A DNA stretch of 64,000 bases from Burkholderiales bacterium (GCA_947473125.1 CANJDH010000008.1:1-64000); one strand, 5' to 3'; positions 41,972 to 51,847 are shown, counted from the first letter of the stretch. Numbers and translations are program-made. The notes: generated by a model from the sequence alone, not told the origin.

Positions 41972-42664
41972 TTATCTGATGATCGCGATTCTGCTTTGCA
42001 ATTGTTTGACCGCGCTCGACAGCCCGTAGCACAGTACAAAGTACACCAGGGCCACGAACAGGTACATCTCGACCAGGCGGCCATCGCGCTGCGCCACTTT
42101 GGATGCCGCCCCGACAAAATCGGTGATCGACAGCACATAGACCAGCGACACGTCCTGGAACAGCACCACCGTCTGTGTGAGCAGCACTGGCGTCATGTTG
42201 CGAAACGCCTGCGGCAGCACGATGCTGCCCATGGTCTGCCAGTAGTTGAGGCCGAGCGCGTAACCGGCCCACACCTGGCCGCGCGAGATCGACTGAATCC
42301 CGGCACGCATGATCTCGCAGTAGTAGCAGGCCTCAAACATGATGAAGGTGATCAGGCACGAGGAGAACGCACCGACCTTGACGGGTTGCGGCGAGCCGAT
42401 GATCCAGGCGCCGATATAAGGCACCAGAAAATAAAACCAGAAGATCACCAACACCAGCGGGATCGAGCGCACCAGGTTGACATAGCCGCCCGCCACGGTC
42501 GAGAGCACCTTGAACTTGGAGAGCCGGCACAGAGCCAGCAGCGTGCCGACGACGATGCCGCCGATCATCGCCAGCGCCGTCAGTTGCAGCGTGAACGCCA
42601 TGCCGTCGAAGAACAGGTACTTCCACGAGCGCTCGATGACGTTGAAATCGAAGTTGGAGAACAT
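41972..42664 (-). CDS. gltK: Glutamate/aspartate ABC transporter permease GltK
   Basis: A permease of 230 aa of the His/Glu/Gln/Arg/opine family with about five transmembrane helices. N-terminal [44 protein letters not shown]-like loop [34 protein letters not shown]; tail [40 protein letters not shown] precedes the ATG by 9 bases. It pairs with GltJ as the heterodimeric channel. Confidence 0.95.
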   Translation of the reverse strand: MFSNFDFNVIERSWKYLFFDGMAFTLQLTALAMIGGIVVGTLLALCRLSKFKVLSTVAGGYVNLVRSIPLVLVIFWFYFLVPYIGAWIIGSPQPVKVGAFSSCLITFIMFEACYYCEIMRAGIQSISRGQVWAGYALGLNYWQTMGSIVLPQAFRNMTPVLLTQTVVLFQDVSLVYVLSITDFVGAASKVAQRDGRLVEMYLFVALVYFVLCYGLSSAVKQLQSRIAIIR

Positions 42665-42795
42665 GAGGGCTCCTGGATCAAATGCCCGACTTGTTCCCGG
42701 ATTTCGGAGCCCGGTGCAAGTCAGTCATGGAGATATTGATCGGAGAGGTATCCATACCTGCGCGTTTGATTCGGGAATCCATGTGTGGTCCTCCT

Positions 42796-43548
42796 TTAGT
42801 GTCCGGCGCCCATCATGCCGCCGCCACCAATGAGCCCCGGCACGGCAATCTTCTTCTCAAGCAGGCGCATCAGGTTGACGACGATGATGTTGACGATGAT
42901 GTAAATGAGCGTGGCGGCGGTAAAGGCCTCGAACACCTGGAACGAGAACTCCTGCATCGAGCGTGCCCGCGAAGTCAGCTCGACCAGGCCGATGGTGAGC
43001 GCCACGGCGCTGTTCTTGATGATGTTGAGAAACTCGGAGGTGAGCGGCGGGAGGATGATGCGGAACGCCTGCGGCAGCACCACGAAGCGATAGGTTTGCG
43101 GCAAGGTCAGGCCGAGCGCGGTACCGGCCATGGTCTGGCCACGCGGCAGCGAGCCGATGCCGGCTTTCACCTGCTCGGCGACGCGGGCGGAGGTAAAGAA
43201 ACCCAGGCAGATCACGGCTGTGATAAACGGCGCATTGGGCAGCTGCTTCAACCAATCACCCATGCCCTTGGGCACCAGCTCGGGCATCACGAAGAACCAC
43301 AGGAACATCTGCACCAGCAGCGGAATGTTGCGAAACAGCTCGACGTAGGCATTGCCGACCACCACCATCCATTTGATCGGTGTGGTGCGCATGGTGCCAA
43401 CCAGCGCACCAAGTGTGAGCGCGATGCACCAGGCGATCAGCGCGGTCGAGAGGGTCCAGCCCAGCCCCCCGAGGAGCGCTGTCATGTAGGTGCCGGTGCC
43501 CTCGGGGTGCGCATCCCAGAAGATTTTCCAGTTCCAGTTGTAATTCAT
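42796..43548 (-). CDS. gltJ: Glutamate/aspartate ABC transporter permease GltJ
   Basis: A permease of 250 aa with N-terminal NYNWNWKIFWDAHPEGTGTYMTALLGGLGWTLSTAL, the VELFRNIPLLVQMFLWFFVMPELVP block typical of GltJ/AatQ, the EAA loop LPRGQTMAGTALGLTLPQTYRFVVLPQAFRIILPPL and a Gly-rich C-terminal end. It lies between gltI and gltK; the 130-bp gap to gltK is longer than usual for the operon but I saw no clear terminator in it. Confidence 0.95.
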   Translation of the reverse strand: MNYNWNWKIFWDAHPEGTGTYMTALLGGLGWTLSTALIAWCIALTLGALVGTMRTTPIKWMVVVGNAYVELFRNIPLLVQMFLWFFVMPELVPKGMGDWLKQLPNAPFITAVICLGFFTSARVAEQVKAGIGSLPRGQTMAGTALGLTLPQTYRFVVLPQAFRIILPPLTSEFLNIIKNSAVALTIGLVELTSRARSMQEFSFQVFEAFTAATLIYIIVNIIVVNLMRLLEKKIAVPGLIGGGGMMGAGH

Positions 43549-43630
43549 GGTGCGGCCCCCGTTGTGTCGCGTGATCGCGTTAGCTATTTATCCATATGCT
43601 GCAATGCAAACAAAGTGCCAGGGTGAAACA

Positions 43631-43660
43631 AAACGGGGAACTCTTGCGAGTCCCCCGTTT
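43631..43660 (-). terminator. Stem-loop after gltI (attenuating terminator)
   Basis: AAACGGGG-A-ACTC (43631-43643) and GAGTCCCCCGTTT (43648-43660) form a 13-base stem with one mismatch and a TTGC loop. On the minus strand, the direction of transcription, it is followed by TTTTGTTT. It lies 23 bp after the gltI stop, so it probably lowers expression of gltJKL relative to the binding protein. Confidence 0.7.
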
Positions 43661-43683
43661 GTTTACATCTGTGGTTTTGCGGT

Positions 43684-44577
43684 TTAGTACTTGGTCGGGT
43701 CGCCCGAATCGGTCGGGTTGGCTATCGTCTTTTTGAGCGAAGCGCTCATCGGCAGGTTTAGGTTGATACCCTTGGGCGGGATCGGCGACATGAACCACTT
43801 GTTGTAGATTTTTTCGATCTCGCCGCTCTTCATCAGATTGATGACCGCAGTGTCGACCACTTTCTTGAATGCGGCATCGTCCTTGCGCATCATCACGCCG
43901 TAGGGCTCGACCGACAGCGCCTCATTGGTGATCATGTAATCAGCCGGGGCCTTGGAGCTGGCCACCAGCGAGTAGAGCAGGATGTCGTCCATCGCAAACG
44001 CGACGGCGCGGCCGGTTTCGACCATCAAGAAGGCCTCGGCGTGGTCTTTGGCGGCGGCGATGTTCATGCCGAGGCCGCGCTTCGCATTCTCTTCAGTGAC
44101 CTGCTTGAGGTTGGTGGTGCCGGAAGTGGAGACCAGCGCCTTGCCTTTCATGTCGTCGAGCTTGGTGATGTTCGACGCCTTCTTGGCAGCCAGGCGGTTG
44201 GCCGTCACAAAGGTGGTGGGGGCGAATGCCACTTGTTTCTGGCGGTCGATGTTGTTGGTGGTCGAGCCGCACTCAAGATCGATGGTGCCATTGGCCATCA
44301 GCGGGATGCGCGTGGCCGACGTCACCGGATTGAGGTTGACCTTCAGATTGGGCAGCTTCAACTCGGCCTTGACCGCATCGGCAATCTTCATGCAGATGTC
44401 CATCGAGTAACCGATCGGCTGCTGCTTGTCATCAAAATACGAAAACGGGATCGACGCATCGCGATGGCCAATCGTGATCGCGCCGTCTTTCTTGATCTTG
44501 TCGAGGGTTTGCGCGCCGGCACCGGCGGCAAATCCGACGGCCACGACTGCGGCAACTACGGTCACAAGTTTCTTCAT
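43684..44577 (-). CDS. gltI: Glutamate/aspartate ABC transporter substrate-binding protein
   Basis: A periplasmic binding protein of 297 aa with signal peptide MKKLVTVVAAVVAVGFAAGAGAQ. Typical GltI text follows: TLDKIKKDGAITIGHRDASIPFSYFDDKQQPIGYSMDICMKIADAV, TIDLECGSTTNNIDRQKQVAFAPTTFVTANRLAAKKAS and ALSVEPYGVMMRKDDAAFKKVVDTAV. AAGGAGA precedes the ATG by 8 bases. First gene of gltIJKL. It lies downstream of the Asp/Glu racemase gene with a 221-bp gap. Confidence 0.95.
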   Translation of the reverse strand: MKKLVTVVAAVVAVGFAAGAGAQTLDKIKKDGAITIGHRDASIPFSYFDDKQQPIGYSMDICMKIADAVKAELKLPNLKVNLNPVTSATRIPLMANGTIDLECGSTTNNIDRQKQVAFAPTTFVTANRLAAKKASNITKLDDMKGKALVSTSGTTNLKQVTEENAKRGLGMNIAAAKDHAEAFLMVETGRAVAFAMDDILLYSLVASSKAPADYMITNEALSVEPYGVMMRKDDAAFKKVVDTAVINLMKSGEIEKIYNKWFMSPIPPKGINLNLPMSASLKKTIANPTDSGDPTKY

Positions 44578-44798
44578 TGCACTGTCTCCTTGGTTGAATT
44601 CAATTGGTTATGCAACATACCGAAAATGCCTTGGCATGCGCCCCAAATGGTTGTTGAACGGACAATATTACAGATTAATCAGTCACTACGCTGTCACTTT
44701 GGCCGGTTGGCCATCCGCCTCGGGCATTGGCGCCGACGCGACCCTGCTTACGCTAGCAAGTGGCGTTCCAGCGCCGTGTCGAGCCTGCGGCCGCGCGA

Positions 44799-45512
44799 TC
44801 AACCCGCCCGACCGTGGTTACGGTCTCGCAGGCACGTCGCCGCGGCGATCGTGGCGCGCGCCAACGCGTCGGTGGCGTCGATCATCGGCACCGACGCGTC
44901 ACCCGGCCGGAGCGCAAGCGGGATTTCGGTGCAACCGAGCACCAGCACATCAATGCCGCGCCGCGCCAGGCTGATTGCCGCCAGGCGCAACAGCTCAGCC
45001 GCTTCGGCCATCTGATTGCGTTTGACCGCCGCCACGCCGGGCATCACGTAACGCGTCATGTCGTCATCCGTCGGGAGCAGCCATTCATGCGCGTTGCCAA
45101 TGCGCCGCTGATACAGGCCCGAACGCAGTGTCGCGCTGGTCCCCATCAGGCCGACACGGCACGCACCGCCAAGGTGCCCGGCCACCGCGTCTGCGATATG
45201 CAGCACGGGGAGCGGCGTGCCGGCACACAAGGCGTCATGCCACAAGTGCGCGGTGTTGCAGGGCATGGCAATCAGGTCGCAGCCGGCCCGCCCCAGGCGC
45301 TGCGCCACGGCCAGCAGGGCAGGCAATGGATCTTCGCCACGCCCTTCCAGGGCGGCGACGCGGTCCGGGATCTGCGGCGCCGATTCGACCGTGACCGGAA
45401 AATGGTCCTGGTCGCGCGTCGCCGCGGTGGCGTGCGTGAGCTTGGCGAGAAAATCGGCAGTGGCCAGCGGGCCCATGCCGCCGAGGATGCCGATGCGCGG
45501 TAGACGATGCAT
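44799..45512 (-). CDS. Aspartate/glutamate racemase family protein
   Basis: A PLP-independent amino-acid racemase fold protein of 237 aa; start at the ATG complement of 45510-45512 (MHRLPRIGILGGMGPLATADF). Both catalytic cysteines are present, in IAMPCNTAHLWHD and LVLGCTEIPLAL, and GGMGPLAT is the RacD-type N-terminal motif. It probably interconverts L- and D-Asp or Glu, or a hydantoin-like compound. It directly follows the gamma-glutamyltranspeptidase gene (4-base gap). Confidence 0.92.
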   Translation of the reverse strand: MHRLPRIGILGGMGPLATADFLAKLTHATAATRDQDHFPVTVESAPQIPDRVAALEGRGEDPLPALLAVAQRLGRAGCDLIAMPCNTAHLWHDALCAGTPLPVLHIADAVAGHLGGACRVGLMGTSATLRSGLYQRRIGNAHEWLLPTDDDMTRYVMPGVAAVKRNQMAEAAELLRLAAISLARRGIDVLVLGCTEIPLALRPGDASVPMIDATDALARATIAAATCLRDRNHGRAG

Positions 45513-45516
45513 CACC

Positions 45517-47286
45517 TTATTCGCCCCTCGCGGTTCCTTCACGACGCGGATCGACCGCGCCGCTCAGGCCGGCGGAAGTCATTGCAATCCCGGTATAGCC
45601 GCTGGTGAAGTCGATCACACTGACCTCATGCCCGAGCGCTTGCAACGGCAGCGCCAGGCGCTCGATCGCAGTACCCTTCTCGAGCTCGGTAGCGCGATTG
45701 CGGCTGCCGTAGTGCGGCTGCGCGAAGGTGGCGGCGAGGTCAAGCTTCCAGTCGATCAGCCCCACCAGCGCCTTGGCGACGTAGTTGATGATGGCCGGGC
45801 CGCCGGGCGAGCCGAGTACGTATTCGAGCTTGCCGGCGGCACCGAACACCAGGGTCGGCGCCATCGCGCTGCGCGGCCGTTTGCCGCCGGCGACACTGTT
45901 GGCCGCAGCCGGGCTGCCGGGTTGAACGCCTGTTTCGCCGCCTGCCTCGATCCACGAAAAATCGGTCAGCTGGTTGTTGAGCAGGAAGCCGCGCACCATG
46001 ATGCGCGCGCCGAAAGCGGATTCGATGGTGGTGGTCATCGCCACCGCGTTGCCGTCCGCATCGATGATCGACAGATGGCTGGTGCCGGCGGCTTCGATGG
46101 TGGCATCGGCGCCGTGCGCCACGCTTGCGCCGGGCGGCGTGCCGTGCAATGCGCGGCCCATGGAGCGCTCCGGTTTGATCAACGCGCTGCGACTTTTCAG
46201 ATAGGCCGGTTCCACCAGGCCCTGCGTCGGCACACGCACCAGGTCAGGATCGGCCACATAGTGGTCGCGGTCGGCGTACGCGAGCCGCCCGGCTTCGGCA
46301 ATCAGGTGCACAGCCTGGGTCGAATCGGGCCGGAGCGAGGCCAGATCGAATCGCTCCAGCATGCCCAGCATCGACAGCACCGCAATGCCTCCCGAGCTCG
46401 GCGGTGCCATGCCGCAAATGCGCCGCAGGCGATAGGTGCCACACACCGGTTCGCGCTCCTTGGCAGCATAGCCGGCCAGGTCGGCGCCGCTCATTTCGCC
46501 GGGGCGTTCGTGCCCGTTCACGATGGCAACGATCGCCTGTGCGATGTCGCCGCGATAAAACGCGTCCGCGCCTTCCCGCGCCAGCGTGCGCAGCGTCGCG
46601 GCATAGTCCGGGTTGCGCAGCAAGGTGCCGACCGGTTTGGCCTTGCCGTCATCGGCATAGAAATAGGCCAGCGCCGCAGCATCGCCCCGCAGCAGCGGGT
46701 CGCGCGCGAGCAGGGCATGCAGGCGCGGCGACAGTGCAAACCCCGATTGCGCAATGTTGATTGCCGGCGCAAACAGGCGCGCCCAGGGCAGCTTGCCGTG
46801 GCGCTTGTGGGCCAGCTCCATCACTCGCAGCGCCCCCGGCACGCCCACCGACAAACCGCTGCCGACGGCTGCGGCGTAGGACAGCAGCTTGCCGTCGGCA
46901 CCGATGAAACGGTCGGCCTTGCCCGACGCAGGTGCGGTTTCACGGCCGTCGTAGCTGCGCACCTGGTTGGCGCGCGGGTCAAAGTGCAGGATGAAAGCGC
47001 CACCGCCCAGGCCGGAGGATTGCGGCTCGGTCAGGCCCAGCACCAGTTGCGCGGCAATCGCCGCATCGACCGCAGTGCCGCCGACCTTGAGGATTTCATG
47101 CGCTGCGTTGGTCGCGTGTCGATTCGCCGTGGCCGCCATGAAACGCCTGGCATGCACCACCGGACGCATTGCGAAACCGCTGGCGCCTTCGGGCGCCTCT
47201 GCGGTCTGCGCGCCTGCCGGCGAGGCGCACAGAACGAGCGCCGCGGCCAGCAGCGCACGTTGCACTGCAGGCAGCCCCTGCCTCAC
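45517..47286 (-). CDS. ggt: Gamma-glutamyltranspeptidase
   Basis: A periplasmic N-terminal nucleophile hydrolase of 589 aa that cleaves the gamma-glutamyl bond of glutathione. I chose the GTG complement of 47284-47286 (MRQGLPAVQRALLAAALVLCASPAGAQ, a good signal peptide), whose first bases overlap the upstream TGA. The self-processing Thr nucleophile is in EAAGTSHLSIIDADGNAVAMTTTIE, preceded by the DAATIEA-type segment. Other blocks: ANRHATNAAHEILKVGGTAVDAAIAAQLVLGLTEPQSSGLGGGAF and APTLVFGAAGKLEYVLGSPGGPAIINYV. Family members also act as cephalosporin or other acylases, so glutathione is likely but not certain. Confidence 0.93.
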   Translation of the reverse strand: MRQGLPAVQRALLAAALVLCASPAGAQTAEAPEGASGFAMRPVVHARRFMAATANRHATNAAHEILKVGGTAVDAAIAAQLVLGLTEPQSSGLGGGAFILHFDPRANQVRSYDGRETAPASGKADRFIGADGKLLSYAAAVGSGLSVGVPGALRVMELAHKRHGKLPWARLFAPAINIAQSGFALSPRLHALLARDPLLRGDAAALAYFYADDGKAKPVGTLLRNPDYAATLRTLAREGADAFYRGDIAQAIVAIVNGHERPGEMSGADLAGYAAKEREPVCGTYRLRRICGMAPPSSGGIAVLSMLGMLERFDLASLRPDSTQAVHLIAEAGRLAYADRDHYVADPDLVRVPTQGLVEPAYLKSRSALIKPERSMGRALHGTPPGASVAHGADATIEAAGTSHLSIIDADGNAVAMTTTIESAFGARIMVRGFLLNNQLTDFSWIEAGGETGVQPGSPAAANSVAGGKRPRSAMAPTLVFGAAGKLEYVLGSPGGPAIINYVAKALVGLIDWKLDLAATFAQPHYGSRNRATELEKGTAIERLALPLQALGHEVSVIDFTSGYTGIAMTSAGLSGAVDPRREGTARGE

Positions 47287-49172
47287 GCCACGGCGCGCAG
47301 GGCGCTGGCGGGGCCGGGCAATGCTGCGTCGTCTTTCTCTTCTTCTTCCTGTTGCTGCAAGGCCCACATCTGCGCGTAGGCGCCGTTGCGTTCGAGCAGT
47401 TCGGCGTGGGTACCGGTTTCGATCACCCGGCCGTGGTCCATGACGATGATGCGATGCGCGTCCGAAATGGTTGAAAGCCGGTGCGCAATTACCAAGGTGG
47501 TGCGGTTCTCGGCGATGCGCTTCAACTCGGCCTGGATCGCCTTCTCGGTCTTCGAGTCGAGCGCCGAGGTGGCTTCGTCGAAAATCAGGATCGCCGGGTT
47601 CTTCAGGATGGCGCGGGCAATCGCCACGCGCTGCTTTTCCCCACCGGAAAGTTTCAGGCCGCGCTCGCCAACCATGGTTTCGTATTTGAGCGGCAGGGTT
47701 TCGACGAAATCGTGGATCGAGGCGGCGCGTGCCGCAGCGATCACTTCGTCGCGTGATGCGTGGGTGTTGCCGTAGGCGATGTTGTAGTAGATCGTGTCGT
47801 TGAACAGCACCGTATCCTGCGGCACGATGCCGATGGCGCCGCGCAACGAGGCCTGGGTGACCGCGCGAATGTCCTGCCCGTTGATCATGAGGCGCCCGCC
47901 GGGCACGCCATTGACCTCGGCGTTGACGTCGTAAAAGCGGAACAAGAGGCGTGCCAAGGTGGATTTGCCCGAGCCGCTGTGCCCGACCACGGCCACGGTT
48001 TTGCCGGCCGGCACACTGAAATCAACGTCGAACAGGATCTGGCGGTTGGTCTCGTAACTGAAGTTGACATGCTCGAAATGGATCGATGCGCCGCCCACCG
48101 CGAGCGCCGGCGCGGCCGGTCGGTCAGCCACTTCACGATGCTGGTTGAGCAGCGTGAACATGCGCTCCATGTCGGCCAGGCTCTGTTTGATCTCCCGGTA
48201 CAGCACGCCCAGGAAATTGAGCGGGATGTAAAGCTGGATCATGAAGGCGTTGACCAGCACCAGATCCCCCAATGTCATGGTGCCGTTGACCACCCCAAGG
48301 GTGGCGCGCCACATGATGGCGGTAACGGCGCAGGCGATGATCACGCTCTGCCCGGTGTTGAGCAAGGAGAGCGAGGTCTGGCTCTTGATCGCCGCCGTCT
48401 CCCAGCTGGCCATGCTGGCGTCGTAGCGCTTCGCTTCGTATTCCTCGTTGCCGAAATACTTGACGGTTTCGTAATTGAGCAGCGAATCGATCGCCTTGAC
48501 ATTGGCTTTTGAATCCAGGTCGTTCATGGTGCGGCGGAAGTTGGTGCGCCACTCGGTCACGGCGATCGACCAGGTGATGTAGCTGGCCAGCGCAATCACG
48601 GTGATGCCGGTGAACCAGAATTCGTATTTCAGCGCCAGGATCGACAGCACCAGCGTGATCTCGACCAGGGTAGGCAGGATGCTGTAGAGCGTGTACGACA
48701 CCAGCGACGAGACGCCGCGCGAGCCGCGTTCGATGTCGCGCGTCATGCCGCCGGTCTGGCGCTCCAGGTGGAAGCGCAGGCTGAGCGAATGCAGGTGGCG
48801 AAACACCTGCAGGGCGATCTTGCGCACTGCCGATTGCGTCACCTTGGCAAACACGAACTCGCGCAGTTCGGTGAAGAAAGTGGTGCAGATGCGCAACAGG
48901 CCATAGGCGACCAGCATCGCGGCGGGCAGCACCACGATGGCACGCGGATCGCGCAGGTTGATCGAGAGCGCGTCGACGATCTCTTTCATCACCAGCGGCA
49001 CGCCGACGTTGGCCAGCTTGGCCGACAACAAAAACACCAGCGCCAGCAGCACGCGGCCACGGTACTCCCAGAGGTAGGGAATCAGGGTGGCAAGGGTCTG
49101 CCAGCCGCTTTTGCTGCGCCTGCGTAGGTCAGCAGGCGAGCTTGGCTCGGAGGGGGCGGGGAAGCGGCGCAT
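47283..49172 (-). CDS. Atm1/HMT-type ABC exporter (fused permease/ATPase)
   Basis: A half-transporter of 629 aa with an N-terminal six-helix membrane domain (about 30-330) and a C-terminal ATPase. Motifs: Walker [22 protein letters not shown]-loop GIVPQDTVLFNDTIYYNI, signature LSGGEKQRVAIARAIL, Walker B ILIFDEATSALDSKTEKAIQ and H-loop IAHRLST. TLIPYLWEYRGRVLLALVFLLSAKLANVGVPLVMKEIVDAL is characteristic of the Atm1/HMT group, which exports glutathione-sulfur or glutathione-metal complexes. ATG complement of 49170-49172 is used. It overlaps the gamma-glutamyltranspeptidase gene downstream, supporting a glutathione link. Confidence 0.94.
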   Translation of the reverse strand: MRRFPAPSEPSSPADLRRRSKSGWQTLATLIPYLWEYRGRVLLALVFLLSAKLANVGVPLVMKEIVDALSINLRDPRAIVVLPAAMLVAYGLLRICTTFFTELREFVFAKVTQSAVRKIALQVFRHLHSLSLRFHLERQTGGMTRDIERGSRGVSSLVSYTLYSILPTLVEITLVLSILALKYEFWFTGITVIALASYITWSIAVTEWRTNFRRTMNDLDSKANVKAIDSLLNYETVKYFGNEEYEAKRYDASMASWETAAIKSQTSLSLLNTGQSVIIACAVTAIMWRATLGVVNGTMTLGDLVLVNAFMIQLYIPLNFLGVLYREIKQSLADMERMFTLLNQHREVADRPAAPALAVGGASIHFEHVNFSYETNRQILFDVDFSVPAGKTVAVVGHSGSGKSTLARLLFRFYDVNAEVNGVPGGRLMINGQDIRAVTQASLRGAIGIVPQDTVLFNDTIYYNIAYGNTHASRDEVIAAARAASIHDFVETLPLKYETMVGERGLKLSGGEKQRVAIARAILKNPAILIFDEATSALDSKTEKAIQAELKRIAENRTTLVIAHRLSTISDAHRIIVMDHGRVIETGTHAELLERNGAYAQMWALQQQEEEEKDDAALPGPASALRAVA

Positions 49173-49320
49173 GGGCAATCAAATGGTGATTATTGCCCAA
49201 TTCACAAGCTGGCACGCCGAGCCCCCTCTTCTCGGTGATTGAATCGCGCCCCCCGTAGGCGTAGCATGGTCGATGCGACACGATTTACCGTAGGCGCATG
49301 GCGCGCCGGGAGGAACCAGC

Positions 49321-51837
49321 ATGATGGGGTGGATTGCCTGCAGCGCGCTCGTGGCGCTACTGTTCCTGGCGTACGTCAACGCCTCGGGCCTGGCCTGGAC
49401 AGCCGTGCTCGGCGCCCTGCTGGTACTGGTGTCGTGGTTCCTGCCGCTGTCCCAGACGGCCATGAGTACTGCGCTACTGGTGTTTGCGCTGCTTGCGGCC
49501 GTGCTCAACATTGCCGCGCTGCGCCAGCGCGTGGTGTCCAATCCGCTGCTGGCGCTGTATCGGCGCATCCTGCCGCCGATGTCGCAGACCGAGCAGGAAG
49601 CCATCGACGCGGGCACGGTGTGGTGGGAGGGCCAGCTGTTTTCGGGCAAGCCGGACTGGAACGTGTTGCATGCCTACCCGCAGCCGCGCCTGTCCCCCGC
49701 AGAAATCGCTTTTCTCGACAATGAAGTCGAGCAGCTGTGCGCCATGGTGACCGACTGGGAAACCGCGCATGTCTATCAGGACTTGCCGCCGCACGTCTGG
49801 CAATTCGTCAAGGACAAGGGCTTCCTCGGCATGATCATCCCGAAGAAGTATGGCGGCCTGGAGTTCTCGGCCTACCTGCACTCGCAGGTGGTGATGAAGC
49901 TTGGTTCGCGCTCCTGCACCCTGGCAGTGTCGGTGATGGTGCCGAACTCGCTCGGGCCGGCCGAATTGCTGATTCACTACGGTACCGACGCGCAGAAGGA
50001 ATACTACCTGCCGCGCCTGGCCCGCGGCATCGACGTGCCGGCATTCGCGCTCACCAACCCGATGGCGGGCTCGGATGCAGCGGCGATCCCCGACGTCGGC
50101 ATCGTCTGCAAGGGCATGTGGGAAGGCAAGGAAGTGCTTGGCATGCGCGTCACCTGGGACAAACGCTACATCACGCTCGGGCCGATCTGCACCGTGCTCG
50201 GGCTCGCGATCAAGCTGCACGACCCCGACCACCTGCTGGGGGACCAGACCGACCTGGGCATCACCTGCGCACTGGTGCCGACGCACACGCCGGGCGTGCA
50301 CATCGGCCGGCGCCACTGGCCGCTCAACGCCACGTTCCAGAACGGGCCGAACTGGGGCACCGACGTGTTCATGCCGCTCGACTGGATCATCGGCGGGCCG
50401 CAGATGGCCGGCCAGGGCTGGCGCATGCTGATGGAGTGCCTGGCCGCTGGGCGCTCGATCTCGCTGCCGTCGCTCTCGACCGGCTTCGCGAAACTCGCGG
50501 CGCGCTCGGTGGGTGCCTATGCGCGGGTGCGCAGCCAGTTCAAGACGCCGATCGGCAAGTTCGAAGGCGTCGAAGAGGCGCTGACGCGCATCGCCGCCGG
50601 CACCTACATGATGGACGCCACGCGCATCATGACCGCCGCGGCGGTGGACCTGGGCGAAAAGCCCGCCGTGGCCTCCGCCATCGCCAAGCTGCATGTCACC
50701 GAAACCTGCCGCCATCTGGTGATCGACGCGATGGACATCCTTGGCGGCAAGGGCATCATGCTCGGGCCCAACAACCTGCTCGGGCGCGCCTACGAGCAGG
50801 TGCCGATCGGCATCACGGTCGAAGGCGCCAACATCCTGACGCGCTCGCTGATCGTGTTCGGCCAGGGCGCGATTCGCTGCCATCCGTTTGTGTTGAAGGA
50901 GATCGAGGCCACCCGCGAGACGGATGCGAAGAAAGCGTCGGCGCAGTTCGATGCGGCGCTGTTCGGCCATGTACGCTTCGCCGTGAGCAACCTGGCGCGC
51001 TCGCTGATGATGGGCCTGACCGGCTCGCATTTCGTGCGCACGCCGCAGGCGATCGACCCGCGCACACGGCGCTACTACCAGCAGTTGACGCGCATGTCGG
51101 CAAGCTTCGCCTTCCTGTCCGACGTGTCGATGCTGGTGATGGGGGGCGGCCTGAAACGCCGCGAAAAACTCTCCGCACGCCTCGGCGACGTGCTCTCACA
51201 AATGTACATGTGCTCGGCGGCGCTGAAGCGCTACGAGGGCCAGGGACGCAATGCCGCCGATGCGCCGCTGCTGCACTGGGCCATCTGGGACGCCCTCTAC
51301 AAGGCGCAAACTGCCATGTACGGCGTGATGTCGAATTACCCCAATCGCCTGGTCGGCTGGTGCCTGCGCCGCGTGATTTATCCGCTCGGCTCGATGTTCC
51401 ATGTGCCGTCGGACGATCTGGGCCGACAGGCAGCGCGCCTCCTGATCGAACCCTCCAGCGATACCAACAAGGGCCGCGACCGGCTGACCGCCGGCATGTA
51501 TCTGCCCGCGCCCGGCGCCGGCGAAGATATCCCGGCCGAACCGCTTGCCGCGCTGGAAGCCGCTCTGGGAGCGGCTCTTGGGGCCGAGGCCGTCGATGCC
51601 AAACTGCGCGAGGCGCACAAAGCCGGGCGCCTGCCGCAAATGGCGCACAATGATGCGGTGCGACGCGCCTTGGCCGAGGGTATCATCACTGCAGAAGAGG
51701 TGGCCGGGCTTGAGCGTTTCACGCGCCTGCGCGCCGAGGTGGTCCGGGTGGACCACTTTGCGCAGGATTTTGAACGCGCCCAATTGGCCAGCATGGCCAG
51801 CGCGGCAACCAGTGCTCCCGCACGCGCGGCAGCATGA
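49321..51837 (+). CDS. fadE: FadE-type acyl-CoA dehydrogenase
   Basis: A protein of 838 aa, near the 814 aa of E. coli FadE and about twice the length of ordinary acyl-CoA dehydrogenases. It starts with one or two N-terminal membrane helices (about 1-60). Dehydrogenase core: IIPKKYGGLEFSAYLHSQVVMKLGSRS, NPMAGSDAAAIPDVGIV, GRSISLPSLSTGFAKLAAR, QFKTPIGKFEGVEEALTRIAAGTYMMDATR and DILGGKGIMLGPNNLLGRAYEQVPIGITVEGANILTRSL, where the catalytic Glu lies. The C-terminal 250 residues are the DUF1974 extension. AGGA lies 9 bases before the ATG. It does the first step of fatty-acid beta-oxidation. Confidence 0.95.
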   Translation: MMGWIACSALVALLFLAYVNASGLAWTAVLGALLVLVSWFLPLSQTAMSTALLVFALLAAVLNIAALRQRVVSNPLLALYRRILPPMSQTEQEAIDAGTVWWEGQLFSGKPDWNVLHAYPQPRLSPAEIAFLDNEVEQLCAMVTDWETAHVYQDLPPHVWQFVKDKGFLGMIIPKKYGGLEFSAYLHSQVVMKLGSRSCTLAVSVMVPNSLGPAELLIHYGTDAQKEYYLPRLARGIDVPAFALTNPMAGSDAAAIPDVGIVCKGMWEGKEVLGMRVTWDKRYITLGPICTVLGLAIKLHDPDHLLGDQTDLGITCALVPTHTPGVHIGRRHWPLNATFQNGPNWGTDVFMPLDWIIGGPQMAGQGWRMLMECLAAGRSISLPSLSTGFAKLAARSVGAYARVRSQFKTPIGKFEGVEEALTRIAAGTYMMDATRIMTAAAVDLGEKPAVASAIAKLHVTETCRHLVIDAMDILGGKGIMLGPNNLLGRAYEQVPIGITVEGANILTRSLIVFGQGAIRCHPFVLKEIEATRETDAKKASAQFDAALFGHVRFAVSNLARSLMMGLTGSHFVRTPQAIDPRTRRYYQQLTRMSASFAFLSDVSMLVMGGGLKRREKLSARLGDVLSQMYMCSAALKRYEGQGRNAADAPLLHWAIWDALYKAQTAMYGVMSNYPNRLVGWCLRRVIYPLGSMFHVPSDDLGRQAARLLIEPSSDTNKGRDRLTAGMYLPAPGAGEDIPAEPLAALEAALGAALGAEAVDAKLREAHKAGRLPQMAHNDAVRRALAEGIITAEEVAGLERFTRLRAEVVRVDHFAQDFERAQLASMASAATSAPARAAA

Positions 51838-51847
51838 AAGGAACACG

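Noticed and set aside
45217-47379. 720-codon open frame on the + strand over the racemase and ggt genes
   Set aside because: Antisense shadow in GC-rich DNA; the minus-strand frames carry the catalytic motifs.
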